DNA of 24,220 nt from Sphaerosporella brunnea. Its lineage: Eukaryota > Ascomycota > Pezizomycetes > Pezizales > Pyronemataceae. The position numbers were made by a program, and so were the translations under genes. The notes under the pieces are model-generated. The model was not told the origin of the DNA, searched no databases, and worked only from the letters and a program-made list of their open reading frames with translations. The stretch covers positions 1-24,220 of the forward strand of contig VXIS01000498.1 of the NCBI GenBank assembly GCA_008704415.1, in the 5' to 3' direction. Each line of letters begins with the position of its first letter. Position 1 is the stretch's first letter. Positions 1 through 9,470 of this stretch are shown piece after piece.

Positions 1-418
1 CGAGATGCCCTGATGGAAATGGTGCGTTGTGCGCGTAGGGCTCACTCGGGGCTAGCGGGCAACATTGCCCTTCAATTACCGCAAACCTTACACGTGTAGT
101 GTTAAAACGTGATGGACGTGGTATTTCCTTGGTCACCCTGAAGTGTTTTCCTATCTCATACTAATTTCATTTTACACTAATCACAGGCACTTACCACTGC
201 AATTACTACACCATGTACTCGTCACATGTTTTTAATATTTTTCTTATCTTTTCCCTGTTTGCACACACCTTCCTTTCCTAGTTAGGCTTACTCGTGTCTG
301 TCTGCCTTACGTTGACTCACTGTTGCGTGCAAACGCACACAGTCATACGCGGCTGTGCATTAGCGCTTACTGGTTGTGTGTCATGCTATTTCTAGTTGTT
401 TCTCTTACATTCCATGTA
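1..418. other. Gene-less stretch at window start
   Basis: No credible coding frame, repeat unit or RNA gene was found here. The sequence is T-rich on the plus strand, with runs such as TTTTTAATATTTTTCTT near 230-250. It leads into the bZIP-site cluster and the LTR-like repeat that follow. It may be the upstream part of that same element, since an LTR-like start (TGTTG) occurs near 321, but this cannot be confirmed from one copy. Confidence 0.4.
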
Positions 419-454
419 TGACTCACACGTATGACTCACAGTCATCATGAGTCA
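419..454 (+). promoter_or_regulatory. Cluster of three bZIP (AP-1/Gcn4-type) sites
   Basis: TGACTCA occurs at 419-425 and 432-438, and its reverse complement TGAGTCA at 448-454. This heptamer is the known binding site of fungal Gcn4/AP-1-class bZIP factors. Three sites in 36 bp lie about 55 bp upstream of a TATATA motif in the same repeat. The second copy of the repeat, near 21.7 kb, keeps only the last site. That these sites drive transcription is inference. Confidence 0.4.
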
Positions 455-703
455 CTCGAATCATGTATACAAAGTTACATACTAGGCTTGGCGGGCGGAG
501 CTCTCGGGTATATACCCGCTGACTCTCCCAACCAAGCACAACAAACAACACAACAATCTCCTCGAGAATAAGGTCCTCTCTTCACTTCTCTATTGTGATA
601 ACAGATTCCACACTCCTCTCTGTTTTCCTACCATCCTCCTGCTACAAATACCTTTACCGGTATTGCTCCACTTCCGCTTTATGCAAACCTACCTTTCAAC
701 ATG
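445..703 (+). repeat. LTR-like dispersed repeat, copy A
   Basis: This segment is clearly similar to 21702-21933 in the same orientation. Shared blocks include ATGAGTCACT, ACATACTAGGCTTGG, ACAACAATCTCCTC, ATAAGGTCCTCTCTT and CCTACCATCCTCCT. It contains a TATATA inside a perfect 14-bp palindrome at 505-518 and ends near TTTCAACA, which resembles an LTR 3' end. These points suggest a promoter-bearing LTR of a fungal retroelement. Target-site duplications and exact ends could not be identified, and no internal retroelement genes are attached. It could also be another kind of dispersed repeat. Confidence 0.55.
505..518. promoter_or_regulatory. TATA box inside a perfect 14-bp palindrome
   Basis: The sequence CGGGTATATACCCG is perfectly self-complementary, with TATATA at its centre. 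It lies in LTR-like repeat copy A and is missing from copy B near 21.74 kb, where the surrounding sequence aligns but this block is replaced. It is probably the core promoter of the element. Confidence 0.45.
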
Positions 704-2141
704 TAGATCTCACCTTGGGGGAGGTAGGGGGGAAGGTCATGGCGCATGCCTTGATCTCACTCTGTGAGATATACGTTTTCTATACTCAGCCATGGACAAT
801 CCGGTACTGCACACCGTCACTGCCTTCACCCACGAAGCTCCCCTCTGCGCGGTCAACAACCGAATTCTCATACAGCTATACAACCAACCTCTGCCAGTTT
901 TACCACCTTCAGTCCAGCTTGAATCACCACCATTTTCTCGGCGCTTGGACGGCTTAGGATATCGAACGAAACGGGTGACCACGTCCACATCATCACAACC
1001 GTTAAACAGCCTTCTCTACGCTCTTCGACAACCAACATACCACTCTAGACCGAGGCAGATGGGTCACCAGGGTGGTTTGATGGCTGCCGTGAAGGTACGA
1101 GGGTACCCCGATTCAAGGCTCGATAGGATTGCATCGAACTGGAAGAAATGCAGATTTGAATTTAAGCAGGTATTTCCTATCGTGAACGCGGCTGTCTATT
1201 CAAATCCGCGGTCTCAACGTTTGTACGATACTCCTCTGCATGAAATGGACTCTGACGATCCGCTCGGGGGTGGCCTCTGCTCGATGCCAGCGAACAAACC
1301 TCGAAGACTTAGGGTGATAGGTGGACTTGCTGTGTTTTCCAGAGGAAAACGAAACGCGGATTGAATGTTTTCGATAGGGTAAGCGTGTAGGCTGGCACCT
1401 GGCCGTCAGGTTGATGACTGGGTGGGGTGGGGCAGTTTGAATGCGCTGCGCGAAACACAATTGAAGAAGGTGCCTTTTCATGCGGCTATTTCAACTCACT
1501 CCATGTTCTCGACATGCTTAACCCCTATCGTCTCGCCATCACCATCACCAGTGTGGTCACATGGCGTTAACACATCTTCGTGAGTGGGAGAGTGATCGTG
1601 ATGCAATTATCTGTCGCCTATGCATGCAATCTCTGGAGACCTGGAATAATACTCACATGGTCCATGTGTGAGATGTTGCGGTTAAATCTGCTCCTAGAAC
1701 ACTTCAATGAAAGTTTGCCCCGCGCTCTGGCAATATCATAAATAGCACCCTGCGTTTTGATCGATCTCTTCACACACCTCTCCCAAGCCGAAACTTTCTC
1801 TGCATCACCGTGACACCCCAGATAGCTCCTTGGCCGACCTGTCCCGACGTTTCCGATAAGAAGAACACAACTCGGCACCGAATCATGGCGCCATTTCCCC
1901 TTCCCTATCAGCTATACAAACTAACGGGTTCCGCAAACTTCGGAACCGGATTCTCTCAAACCTGTCGCCGGTGAATGTCTCTTCGACTTCTGGAGTGTGG
2001 GACGGCGAAGGAGTTGCTGTTGCGGTGCCCATGACAGCAGCTCCGTGTCATACCACACCAACATCACATCCAGCCGCAAAATGTGTCCCAGCTCTTGTGG
2101 GCGGCCTTCCGGATTGCAATCCGTAAAGCTGGTTTGTATCT
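704..2141. other. No confident gene; one open frame of 190 codons
   Basis: The longest open frame runs on the plus strand from 792 to 1364 (190 codons). I recognise no domain in it, and an open frame of this length is not rare enough by chance in a window this size to call a gene. Small inverted repeats are present: GGTTCCG/CGGAACC at 1927-1947 and the palindrome CGGATTGCAATCCG at 2110-2123. Nothing else could be supported. Confidence 0.35.
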
Positions 2142-3415
2142 GTGCTACGTCTTCAAAAATCAGGGACAGTACGTAGTGGCCTCAACACCGATGGCAACGC
2201 CGTGTATCTGAACGGGCAGGGCAGGCTGCTGCAGGTGGCGTTTGACGCTGTCGTGATGAATCCTGTTGGTTGTAGCGGTAAGCACCGCGATGCTGATGCG
2301 ATCGATGCGCCTACTGTTACGTGGCCACTGTGGAACGCGCAAGAGGTGTGTTTGCACTGCGCCCGATAGTCAAACTGACCCACCTGCTTTAGACTCTTTC
2401 CACCGCTGTTGGAAATTGCTCCTCGGGCCAGTTCGTTTGTAGCGAGAAAACTGTCCTGCGTCACCTGTGCAAGTCTTGAGAAGCTTAGCTGCGTGACTCC
2501 CAAGTCAGCGGGAGGATTCAATGCGAGATCCACCATGATGGATGCATTGAATGCTCACAGCTCACGCGGTGGTTATGGGCAACCTCGGAAGCTTTAACCT
2601 GGCCGAAAGACAGCCGCGCAGTCTTCGTCTATGAACCATGACAACAAAACCTCAAGCCAGTTATTGAGGCCCTTGGTCGTCCGGAGCGGATCGTAGGAAC
2701 AGCTGTTTGCGTCGCAAGGGTTGATTAATGATTCGTGCTTTCCGACGGATGTCGTAACCCTCCAATACAGCGACATCAACAAAGACAGCTACCGCCCCTT
2801 GTGCCGCACTGTGCGGAGTCTGTGCCCGATGGCACTCAAAGACCGCCCACTGGGCCGGAGTGACCTGTCGATGGATGAGCAGGGACGCTATGTTGAGAGC
2901 TTGACTCATACCTACCCCGGGGTCCGCGACACACCCCTGTTCATGTCATTTGTGAAACACGTCTTGAAAGCCTACAAGGGTAAGGTCAAACGTCGCATTT
3001 GGAAGAAGGTTGTCGACGACCACGATGCGGTGAATGGGCACGATGATCGCCATTGCGGTGACCCAGTAGGCCGTCTCTTGCAATGATCCGCAAATGTTGG
3101 TGACGCATTGCTGCAGGGGGTGGCGGGTCTCACACAGTGGTGGGCGACCATTTGGCGGTGGTTTCGCCAGAAATCGTGATCCGGTGTTGTGGCCTCCTCT
3201 GGTTGTTTGCTTTCAGATAAAACATGTATCAGGGCGGAGCAGATACCGAGACGCAAATTCGTGCCAGCCACAAATATGTAACCCCAATTATGCACCATAC
3301 CCCGTGTATTCTGTAACGTTCCCTGCCTACCCCGGGAAATTGTTTTTACGGTTAATTTTGACGAGGCCCCCAAACTTTGTGCCAAATCAGTGTTGCACCC
3401 GAGCCCGATCGACAC
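2142..3415. pseudogene. Degenerate coding-like region, strand ambiguous
   Basis: Both strands carry open frames with codon-like third-position bias. On the plus strand, 2142-2369 and 2721-3086 are open; the latter reads MALKDRPLGRSDLSMDEQ from an internal Met. On the minus strand, one frame is open from about 3250 to 2661 apart from a TGA near 2958, with a hydrophobic stretch (VTAMAIIVPI). Further minus frames continue at 2594-2782 and 2153-2536. In 2721-3086 the two strands are codon-aligned, so bias on one strand creates apparent bias on the other. I recognise no family. The broken frames suggest an old host gene or transposon relic. I cannot say which strand was coding. Confidence 0.3.
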
Positions 3416-3919
3416 GAGCCCGACAGGTAGATCGAGCCAGCTCGCATCTTAGGCGGCCTCGTCTTGCGAGCCTGACCCGAACTGAAGACGCTCGGGTCCT
3501 GCTTCAGCCCGCCGCATAAAATTCCGTCGAGGTGGTGCATTTCGATAGCGGTGCAGTTATGGAACGCGTTCACAGATATTTACTATTTTCTGCTGGTTAA
3601 ATTAGTCCGAAAGATCCGTGAGATCAAAACCTGGGTCTAGAATAGCGTCCACCGCTGAATGCGAACCATCATGCTCGCTATTTGCCAGTTCCTCATGCTG
3701 CAAAACATGAACGGCACGCAGCATCTCCACGTCTGCTTCGTGTCCTCACTTTTCCCATGGGTGAACAACTCGGACTATCATATCATAATTACGTTATGCA
3801 CACCCCGCAAGAGATCAGAACTTAGGCGACCTAAACGGATATTTTGTTGCGGGTGCTTAAATCAGGGCTTGATGCCACCGTTTGCATGTTTGTAAACTGG
3901 CAATGGTGTGTATAAATTG
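3416..3919. other. Non-coding stretch
   Basis: No convincing gene. A CG-rich patch with repeated CGAGCC words lies at about 3400-3500. The rest is balanced in composition, with short open frames only. Confidence 0.4.
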
Positions 3920-3920
3920 A

Positions 3921-4500
3921 CGGTGCTGACGCAGCCGTTGACGCAGTGTTTGACACGAGTGACGCACCAATTGCGACGTATAACGCAGAAATTGCAACCA
4001 TAATCAACGCGGTAATTGACCCAAGTCACGCACTAATTGACAGGAATATAATTGAGGCAAAAGTAATGCAAGTTGTTGGAATTTGGGTGCGTCACGGAAT
4101 CCGATTCTGTTCGGATTTTCGGAGAGTACGGGATTTTTCGGAGTGTTGCGGTGAGTTGCGATGCGTGGCGGTGTTTTCTCGGTCACTTCGGATGTTTACC
4201 GAATGGAACGGTTTTTCACTACTTATTGGGCGAGGGGCCCCGCAGTACATACTCTGGTTGATCGAACAAACGAGACGTCTCTCTGTATTTTTGACACAAG
4301 TAATGGACGCGAGTGCCACAGTCATTCACCCACTGATTGACGCCGCCCTTGTCCGAGTGATTGGCGCGAGTGAAGCAGCCATTCAGGCAGCCATTGACGC
4401 AGCCAGTGAGTCCATTTATGTAGTGATTGAGTCAGAACCGATGCAGTAATTGATGCAGTGATAGACGCAGTTGCTGATGCAGTGATTGGATCAATTGATA
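3921..4500. repeat. Degenerate minisatellite, interrupted
   Basis: Two blocks, about 3921-4080 and 4291-4500, are built from diverged copies of a unit close to TTGACGCAGTGA, with roughly 15-bp spacing. Variants include ATTGACGCAGCC, GTGATTGACGC and GATGCAGTGAT. The period is close to a multiple of three, which produces an Ala/Ile/Asp-rich open frame (3946-4449) that I regard as a by-product rather than a gene. About 210 bp of unrelated sequence (4081-4290) separates the blocks. It contains several imperfect repeats of TCGGATTTTCGGA and may be an insertion, although no terminal inverted repeats or target duplications were found. Confidence 0.6.
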
Positions 4501-5250
4501 TCCGCAGGTCAAAATGGATCATATTAAGTCCTCATACGTGTCGGAATCTAGTACTAATGTTAGAATTCTTAAGGTTGGAGTAGCTGCGTATTCTGGATGC
4601 TGTCTTCATAGGGCAGGGGCCGGTGTTTTATGAGGCTGCAGCGCATCCACCATCGTCTTCTACCTTCACCTGATACACAGTGGAAATTGCGGAATTGCGG
4701 AACTCGTTCTGCACCTGAACCTCGCTCATGCGATGATGAAAGACGAGCTGACGATAGAAATGCAACCTGGTAATGAATATGCCCCAGCTCACACAATCAC
4801 ACTCTCGGGTCACATCATTCCTGCTGCCTGTCACCGTGGAGACCACGCAAATCAGACGCCGCGACCGCTGGAATCGATTCCGAAGAAATCGCATAAGACA
4901 CGATCGTCAACTAGCATGCTACCTTTTAGCATCCGGGACAAGGGATGTTGCGCATCTCAATTTCAAACTGCCGCGCCCACTGGACTCAATCCCGTGCCCA
5001 TCTGCAATGCAATTAACGTCGTTCACTTTTAGCAACAACCTTTGACCAACCGCTACAATGATAGCGTGACCTGCAAGCAGCGACTAATCGCCGCAACATG
5101 CTTGCTTTCTCTTGAAAGAACTTCCAATATAGGGCTTTCGATAATCAAACAGTAGGTCAACCGCGGCGTCGTGGTTGTCATGTGTGAACAAGCGTATCAC
5201 AATGATTACATTAATAACAGCATCAGCTGGTGGAAACAGGCCATGTATCC
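4501..5250. other. Non-coding stretch
   Basis: Only short overlapping open frames on both strands, none with recognisable motifs. No repeats matching other parts of the window were seen. Confidence 0.4.
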
Positions 5251-5252
5251 CT

Positions 5253-5932
5253 TCAACATAGTTGTACAACATTGCTATCGGCTGCCAAGTTCACAAAGGA
5301 TGAACGGGGCCAAGTCAGTTGCGGTGTGGTCCAGAGAACGTCCTGTGGGTAATGGATGGTGACGAGCATAAGAACAGACCCAGAGGTGTCAAACTGAAGA
5401 GGCGATTGGAGTCGAGGTCTGGCAGCACGTCTGGATGGGAATAAAGCGGTATCATGATTCTTCAAAATGGCAGCCCCTAATTGGGGAACCCTATGATCAA
5501 TAACAATGAGTTCGTTTCCAAGAATACAATACCTACGCAAAGGCACTGCCTCGCCCCATTCAACTACCACGCAACCACAACTTTCACATACAAGCTTTCA
5601 TTCATTTCTACATACAACTCCCTATCAGGACCTTTGCGGCCAATTCTCGTGCGAATGAACTGAATACACCTCAGATCAGTAACTGTATGCAACGAGATTT
5701 CAGCCAAAAATGTGGTTCTTGCATGATGTTTCAAGTCATCATGCCTGCCGCCTAGCTCCAGTATTGTCAGTAGCCAGCCGGCCCAGCTGGCCGCGTCGGG
5801 GTGATCAAAAAGCACGACTGACAATTTGGGCTGCATCTTAACCAGCCTCCTGTTGGGCCGACTGTAAATGTGACAACAGAGTGAATTGAATCTGCGCGCA
5901 AAGGACATCAAAAAAAAACAAACGAAAAACAA
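5253..5932 (-). pseudogene. Possible coding relic in two frames
   Basis: Two minus-strand open frames follow each other with a change of frame at about 5565. The upstream one (5932-5564) includes QPKLSVVLFDHPDAASWAGW and ends VKVVVAW. The downstream one (5570-5253) begins MVVEWGEAVPLRRYCILGNE. Read across the junction they give a continuous, beta-strand-rich protein-like sequence, as expected if one or two bases were lost or gained. A pyrimidine stretch ending TTTACAG near 5865 could be a splice acceptor. I recognise no family, so chance open frames remain possible. Confidence 0.25.
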
Positions 5933-5959
5933 TCGTAAGGCTCTGCACCAACTTGGGCT

Positions 5960-6145
5960 CTAGGAGAGAGGGCCAGAGCTCCAGGTCTTCGGCGTCTGCT
6001 CTTGCTCTCTGCTATCTTTCTTCGCCAGCATATCTACGGCCGGGTTCATCCCCACGCCGTCAATGTCGGACGCTGCTGGGGCGTCTTGGTTCACGGGCGG
6101 TGAAATGATAACAGGGTCCTCGGTCATAGGCCGGCAGGAAGACAT
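5960..6145 (-). CDS. Possible short hypothetical protein or first exon
   Basis: The frame opens at ATG (position 6145), reads MSSCRPMTEDPVIISPPVNQ and stops at TAG after 61 codons. Its third codon positions are rich in C and G. The peptide is acidic and Pro/Asp-rich and has no recognised domain. It could be a first exon for the coding-like frame just downstream on the same strand (5253-5932), but no clear donor site was found. Low confidence. Confidence 0.25.
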   Translation of the reverse strand: MSSCRPMTEDPVIISPPVNQDAPAASDIDGVGMNPAVDMLAKKDSREQEQTPKTWSSGPLS

Positions 6146-6976
6146 GGAAACCTAGGATTCACGCACGACCAACAATGGGCCCGGGTGCATTTCATTCCGG
6201 GTTGACTGACGATCACTCATGAACACAGGCGTCGCACGACCGGCGGTTTAAAAGGAAATCTTCACGTTGGAGCGCCGGATGTGTGATGGCACTCAGATAT
6301 GCAAGCGCTGCTTCCGGTCTTATGATGCTCGCGACATCAGCCGCGCTGTGTGGGCTTTGATCTGCGCTGATCAAAAAGCCGGCCCAGCCAAGGCTGTTTG
6401 GGCCGGCTAGTGACAACACCTGATTTGGCCCATACCAGAGAAGCAAGAACAGAACAGCAATCTGAACTTGGACTGGTTATGGAGCTCGTTCATTTGGGGA
6501 TAAACCGCATGTGGATACTTGCAAGATCTGTGCGTCCACGTCGGCTGCCAGAACCAAGGCTTCTGGGGGAATAGAATGCCTGTGCCCAACCGAACAGATC
6601 TTCACTGCCCTTGGAGGCGCTCGGCAAAGTTGACATTGAATATGTCCATCCAATCCAATATCTGCTGCTTGATAGCTTCCGCCGGAGCAACTGGGCGTGT
6701 AAGATGTTACCCAGCACCAGTGTTCTTGATAGCCAGCCAGCCGGGATGGCTGTGGGCAGCAGGAGCTGTTGCTCAGGTATGAAGAATGTTACTCGCAATC
6801 GGAGGGGTGAAGGTCTATTGTGTGAGTTTTCTTGGATGTAAGGTTAGTTATTTCAGCAAGGGATGTACAGTAGGAGCCATGTTGATTGGAAGTGATGTTG
6901 CAAACACGTGGCGGTGTTGGCTGGGTCAAACTGTCTGGCCAAGGAGCTTTTGGCCGGCTGCAAAGTTTGCCCCACC
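6146..6976. other. Gene-less stretch with GC-rich inverted repeat
   Basis: No convincing gene. A perfect 10-bp inverted repeat, AGCCGGCCCA (6377-6386) and TGGGCCGGCT (6399-6408), has a 12-nt loop. Related GGCTGGCC/GGCCGGC words occur at 5773-5792, about 6725-6745 and 6945-6960. Confidence 0.4.
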
Positions 6977-7275
6977 TGTAACCTTTTTGCGAGGTTATAA
7001 GATCCTCGATTGCACATATTCAAATGAACTCAGAACCGTCTGTGTACCAGATTTGATAAATACCAAGATGATACTCAAACAAAGATCACTGATCGACTCA
7101 GTCTTTATTGATGATAGCCGTATCCAAAAAAGAGGAAGAGAGTGAATGTAGGAAAGGTTCGCAGCTTTTATAGCCAGCGATGCCTAATACATGATGTCAG
7201 AACATGAGGTCATAGCTTGGTGTCAAATTCGTAAAGCAAAGAAATCATGGTCATTAGACCTGATGGATAGAATTA
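6977..7275 (+). mobile_element. Solo LTR fragment, family 1 (3' truncated)
   Basis: It begins with TGTAACC and follows the copies at 10918-11381 and 17835-18198 in order and orientation. Shared blocks include GTTATAAGATCC, AACTCAGAACC, CTTGATAAATACC (as TTTGATAAATACC here), TTTATTGATGATAG and CAAATTCGTAAA. Similarity fades after about 7275, and the terminal TTACA of the other copies is absent, so the 3' part is lost. No matching target-site duplication is seen; the 5' flank is CCACC. The TATAAG motif near 6995 is the likely former promoter. Confidence 0.75.
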
Positions 7276-7364
7276 TTTAGGGCGATGGGCGCAGCTGTGG
7301 GAACTCCAGAATGAGGTAGAATTGCTTGTGCTTGATTGCTTTCACCGAAGCGGTCGACGGCTCC

Positions 7365-8190
7365 TTATATACACAAAGATCCTCTGCTCCGCGGAAGTAA
7401 ACAGAACAAGAAGAAAACAACAATACACAGCATTGCGTAATCCTCAATCCCCAACTGCCACCCATCCGGATTTGCGACTCCTTCCTCATCTCCCTCAGAG
7501 GCTGGACGTTTCCTCGTCTCGCCGCATATGCTTCTTGCAGCATAGCGGCCGCCCATTTCCTGTTGCATCAAGACCAACACAGTCTGCCTTGCCACAGCGG
7601 CGCCACTCATCACCGTTATTCTGAACCTCGGCGATAGCCACTTGTGAGTATTCAAGTGGGCTGTCGTCGGTACGCTTGAGAAGTTCAATGTGCTCTGATA
7701 GGCGGCGATTTAACTCGCTCTCTAAGCCGGCGTTGGAGTCCTTACACACAGCCTCAACATAACACGACCAAATTCATTCCGCATTGACAGGCTTGCACCG
7801 ACATCCAGGTGCGGACTAGTTGTAGAATAACCGTTGGCCCAGACGTTGAGAAGTTCAACCTGCTCTGGTAGGCGACGATTTAGCTCTCTCTCTAAGCCGT
7901 CGTTGGAGTCCTTACACACAGCCTCAACATAACACGACCAAATTCATTCCGCATTGACAGGCTTGCACCAACCTTCAGGTGCGGACTAGTTGTAGAATAA
8001 CCGTTGGCCCAGACGTTGAGAAGTTCAACCTGCTCTAGTAGGCGACGATTTAGCTCTCTCTTTAAGCTGTCGTTGGAGTCGTATTCCAAAAACTCGTCGT
8101 ACTCCGGAACGTCGTGACACTTGAGTAGCTCAATGCGCTCGGCTATGAGGTGATTGAGTTCGCTCACTATGCTGTCGTTTCAGTCGTATT
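7365..8190 (-). pseudogene. Unknown gene with tandemly duplicated ELNRRL-repeat exons
   Basis: On the minus strand a short peptide module recurs four times. From high to low coordinates the cores are SELNHLIAERIELLK, RELNRRLLEQVELLN, RELNRRLPEQVELLN and SELNRRLSEHIELLK, most preceded by DSND/DSNA. The leucine spacing suggests an amphipathic or coiled-coil helix. The two middle modules sit in perfect register in a 170-bp direct repeat. The repeat is not a multiple of three, so unspliced reading hits a stop in the next unit; either each spacer is an intron or the locus is broken. The first module has TGA where the others have a Ser codon. Downstream, one frame has a Cys-rich end (7495-7749) and another a hydrophobic tail, CIVVFFLFCLLP (7365-7688). 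Function unknown. Confidence 0.45.
7741..8080 (-). repeat. Two tandem 170-bp direct repeats
   Basis: Units 7741-7910 and 7911-8080 are nearly identical, differing at only a handful of positions. Each begins CTTACACACAGCCTCAACAT on the plus strand and ends CGTTGGAGTC. Diverged partial units that carry only the peptide-coding third flank the pair at about 7671-7740 and 8115-8180. The high identity of the central pair implies a recent duplication. Confidence 0.85.
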
Positions 8191-8198
8191 CTGAAAAC

Positions 8199-8870
8199 TC
8201 AACAGAAACATAGTTGCGGTGTATGAGGCGGTGCCATCGATCTCTCGCAAAGCACCATGCGTTTCAGGACCTTGGCGAGGCCGCAGTTGTTGCTTTCAAT
8301 AATCTCCGTTCTTTCGACCCGAAAGAAGCCGCAGTATGGCTCGTATGGCAGTCCGTTCTTTATGATCGTCGCCATCAGTTTGTCGTCAACTGCGGTTCCG
8401 GCTGCTTTGCATATTGCAGCGGTTGCCAACAGATTACTCTGATATTCGGCCAGACTAGCGAAGTTTGCTCTCTTTGTCTGCAGCAATGCAGTCAGGCCTG
8501 CCATCGGTTTTCGTTTCGCGGTCCGTTGGTATTCGGCGGCGATCGCATCCCACAGATCCTTCGGATTGGCCAAGGTTTCGTCGTCTTCGTATTTCGTGGA
8601 GACAGAGCCATGCAGAGTCGAACTAAATCTGGTGAGGTAGACGGTCTAGCGATACCAGTAGTTGAGATACGCGGGATCGCCGCATTGCGGTTTCTTCTCG
8701 TCGGTCGAAACGATCTTCGCCTCTTCTGGCACCATCGGCGGTTGCGGTTGCGTCCGCTGGCCGTTGATCAGGTCGTATAATCCTGCTCCTTTCAGGTGAC
8801 GCTTCATGGCCTTTGCCCATACCGGGTAGTTGTCGCCTTGAAGCAACGGCACTTCTGTCTGCGTTGCCAT
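8199..8870 (-). pseudogene. Ty1/copia-type gag relic
   Basis: From ATG at 8870 the minus strand reads a gag N-terminus typical of copia-type elements, with the hallmark LLQGDNYPVWAKAMKRHLKG followed by LYDLI. A TAG at 8646-8648 interrupts the frame after 74 codons. The same frame then continues open to 8199 and includes PKDLWDAIAAEYQ and LAEYQSNLLA, the expected order in this gag family (DUF4219/UBN2-like). The TAG could derive from CAG by one C-to-T change. Protease, integrase and reverse transcriptase are absent. The frame runs into the unrelated repeat gene at about 8200, so this is a truncated, inactive copy. The plus-strand open frame here (8214-8780) is a shadow. Confidence 0.8.
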
Positions 8871-8926
8871 CTTGTCTTTCGGCGAGCTTTGTGGTCTTCG
8901 TTACATCGTCAGATGTCATATAGAGG

Positions 8927-8955
8927 ATAGAGTGACGCTGTCACCGTCACTCTAT
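8927..8955 (-). repeat. 11-bp perfect hairpin at putative copia LTR start
   Basis: ATAGAGTGACG (8927-8937) and CGTCACTCTAT (8945-8955) pair perfectly around a 7-nt loop. On the minus strand the hairpin is preceded by TGTTGAGT, a typical LTR start, and followed about 60 nt later by the gag ATG at 8870. That spacing is too short for a full LTR plus leader. I infer that only the first bases of the LTR remain, joined to the gag leader by deletion. Confidence 0.5.
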
Positions 8956-8965
8956 ACTCAACAAA

Positions 8966-9470
8966 CATGAGGTCGATTAGAGCCTGTGCTTCTCCTGGCG
9001 TACGTAATCCCATCTGCGTACTCGTTGTGCTCGATGCACAGGTACATATGATGAGCCTGTTTGTTGGTCAGCGCACAAGGCATCTGAGATTGATTGCTTG
9101 CATCTGTTGGATGGTGACTACCTTTGTAAGGGCTGCGTTGCGCTGAGCAAAAACCAAGCCCGGCGTTGAACTTGCAGCCCGGCTGGCTGTTGGCTGCATG
9201 AGCTCTAGCTTGGGTGTGAAGAAGGGACATCATTGTTGCTTCACTGATCATCACTTTGTACCAATTCGCGAGGTTCAAATACCAAGACGCACCCCACCAG
9301 GGCGTCGTAGCAGGGCTGGCCACCCAGCCAGCCCAGGCAGCCCATTTTGGAAGCACACACTGCATAAGGTCGAGTAGTCGTAGTATACCTGATGTCTCAA
9401 TCTGCGAACTGCAATGCATCTCCAAAAAAGCTAGTGGCTGCCACCTTGACCGTTTCACCAACATCTAAGC
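8966..9470. other. Stretch with uncertain open frames
   Basis: A minus-strand frame of 168 codons (9464-8958) is open but has no recognised motif and a composition shaped by GC-rich GGCTGGCC-like words near 9175-9190 and 9305-9345. I do not call it a gene. Confidence 0.35.

Noticed and set aside
792..1364. 190-codon plus-strand open frame
   Set aside because: No motif or homologue recognised, no intron or promoter signals, and a length within what chance can give in this much sequence.
3946..4449. 167-codon Ala/Ile-rich open frame
   Set aside because: Its regular composition comes from the minisatellite period, and the middle third has a different, unrelated composition.
7741..8080. CRISPR-like array
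   Set aside because: Only two long near-identical units without short repeat-spacer structure, in a eukaryotic context with a coding module inside.
8214..8780. 188-codon plus-strand open frame
   Set aside because: It is antisense to the copia gag relic, whose peptide is clearly recognisable.
8958..9464. 168-codon minus-strand open frame
   Set aside because: No recognised motif; its Trp/Ala/Gly stretches come from GC-rich GGCTGG words.
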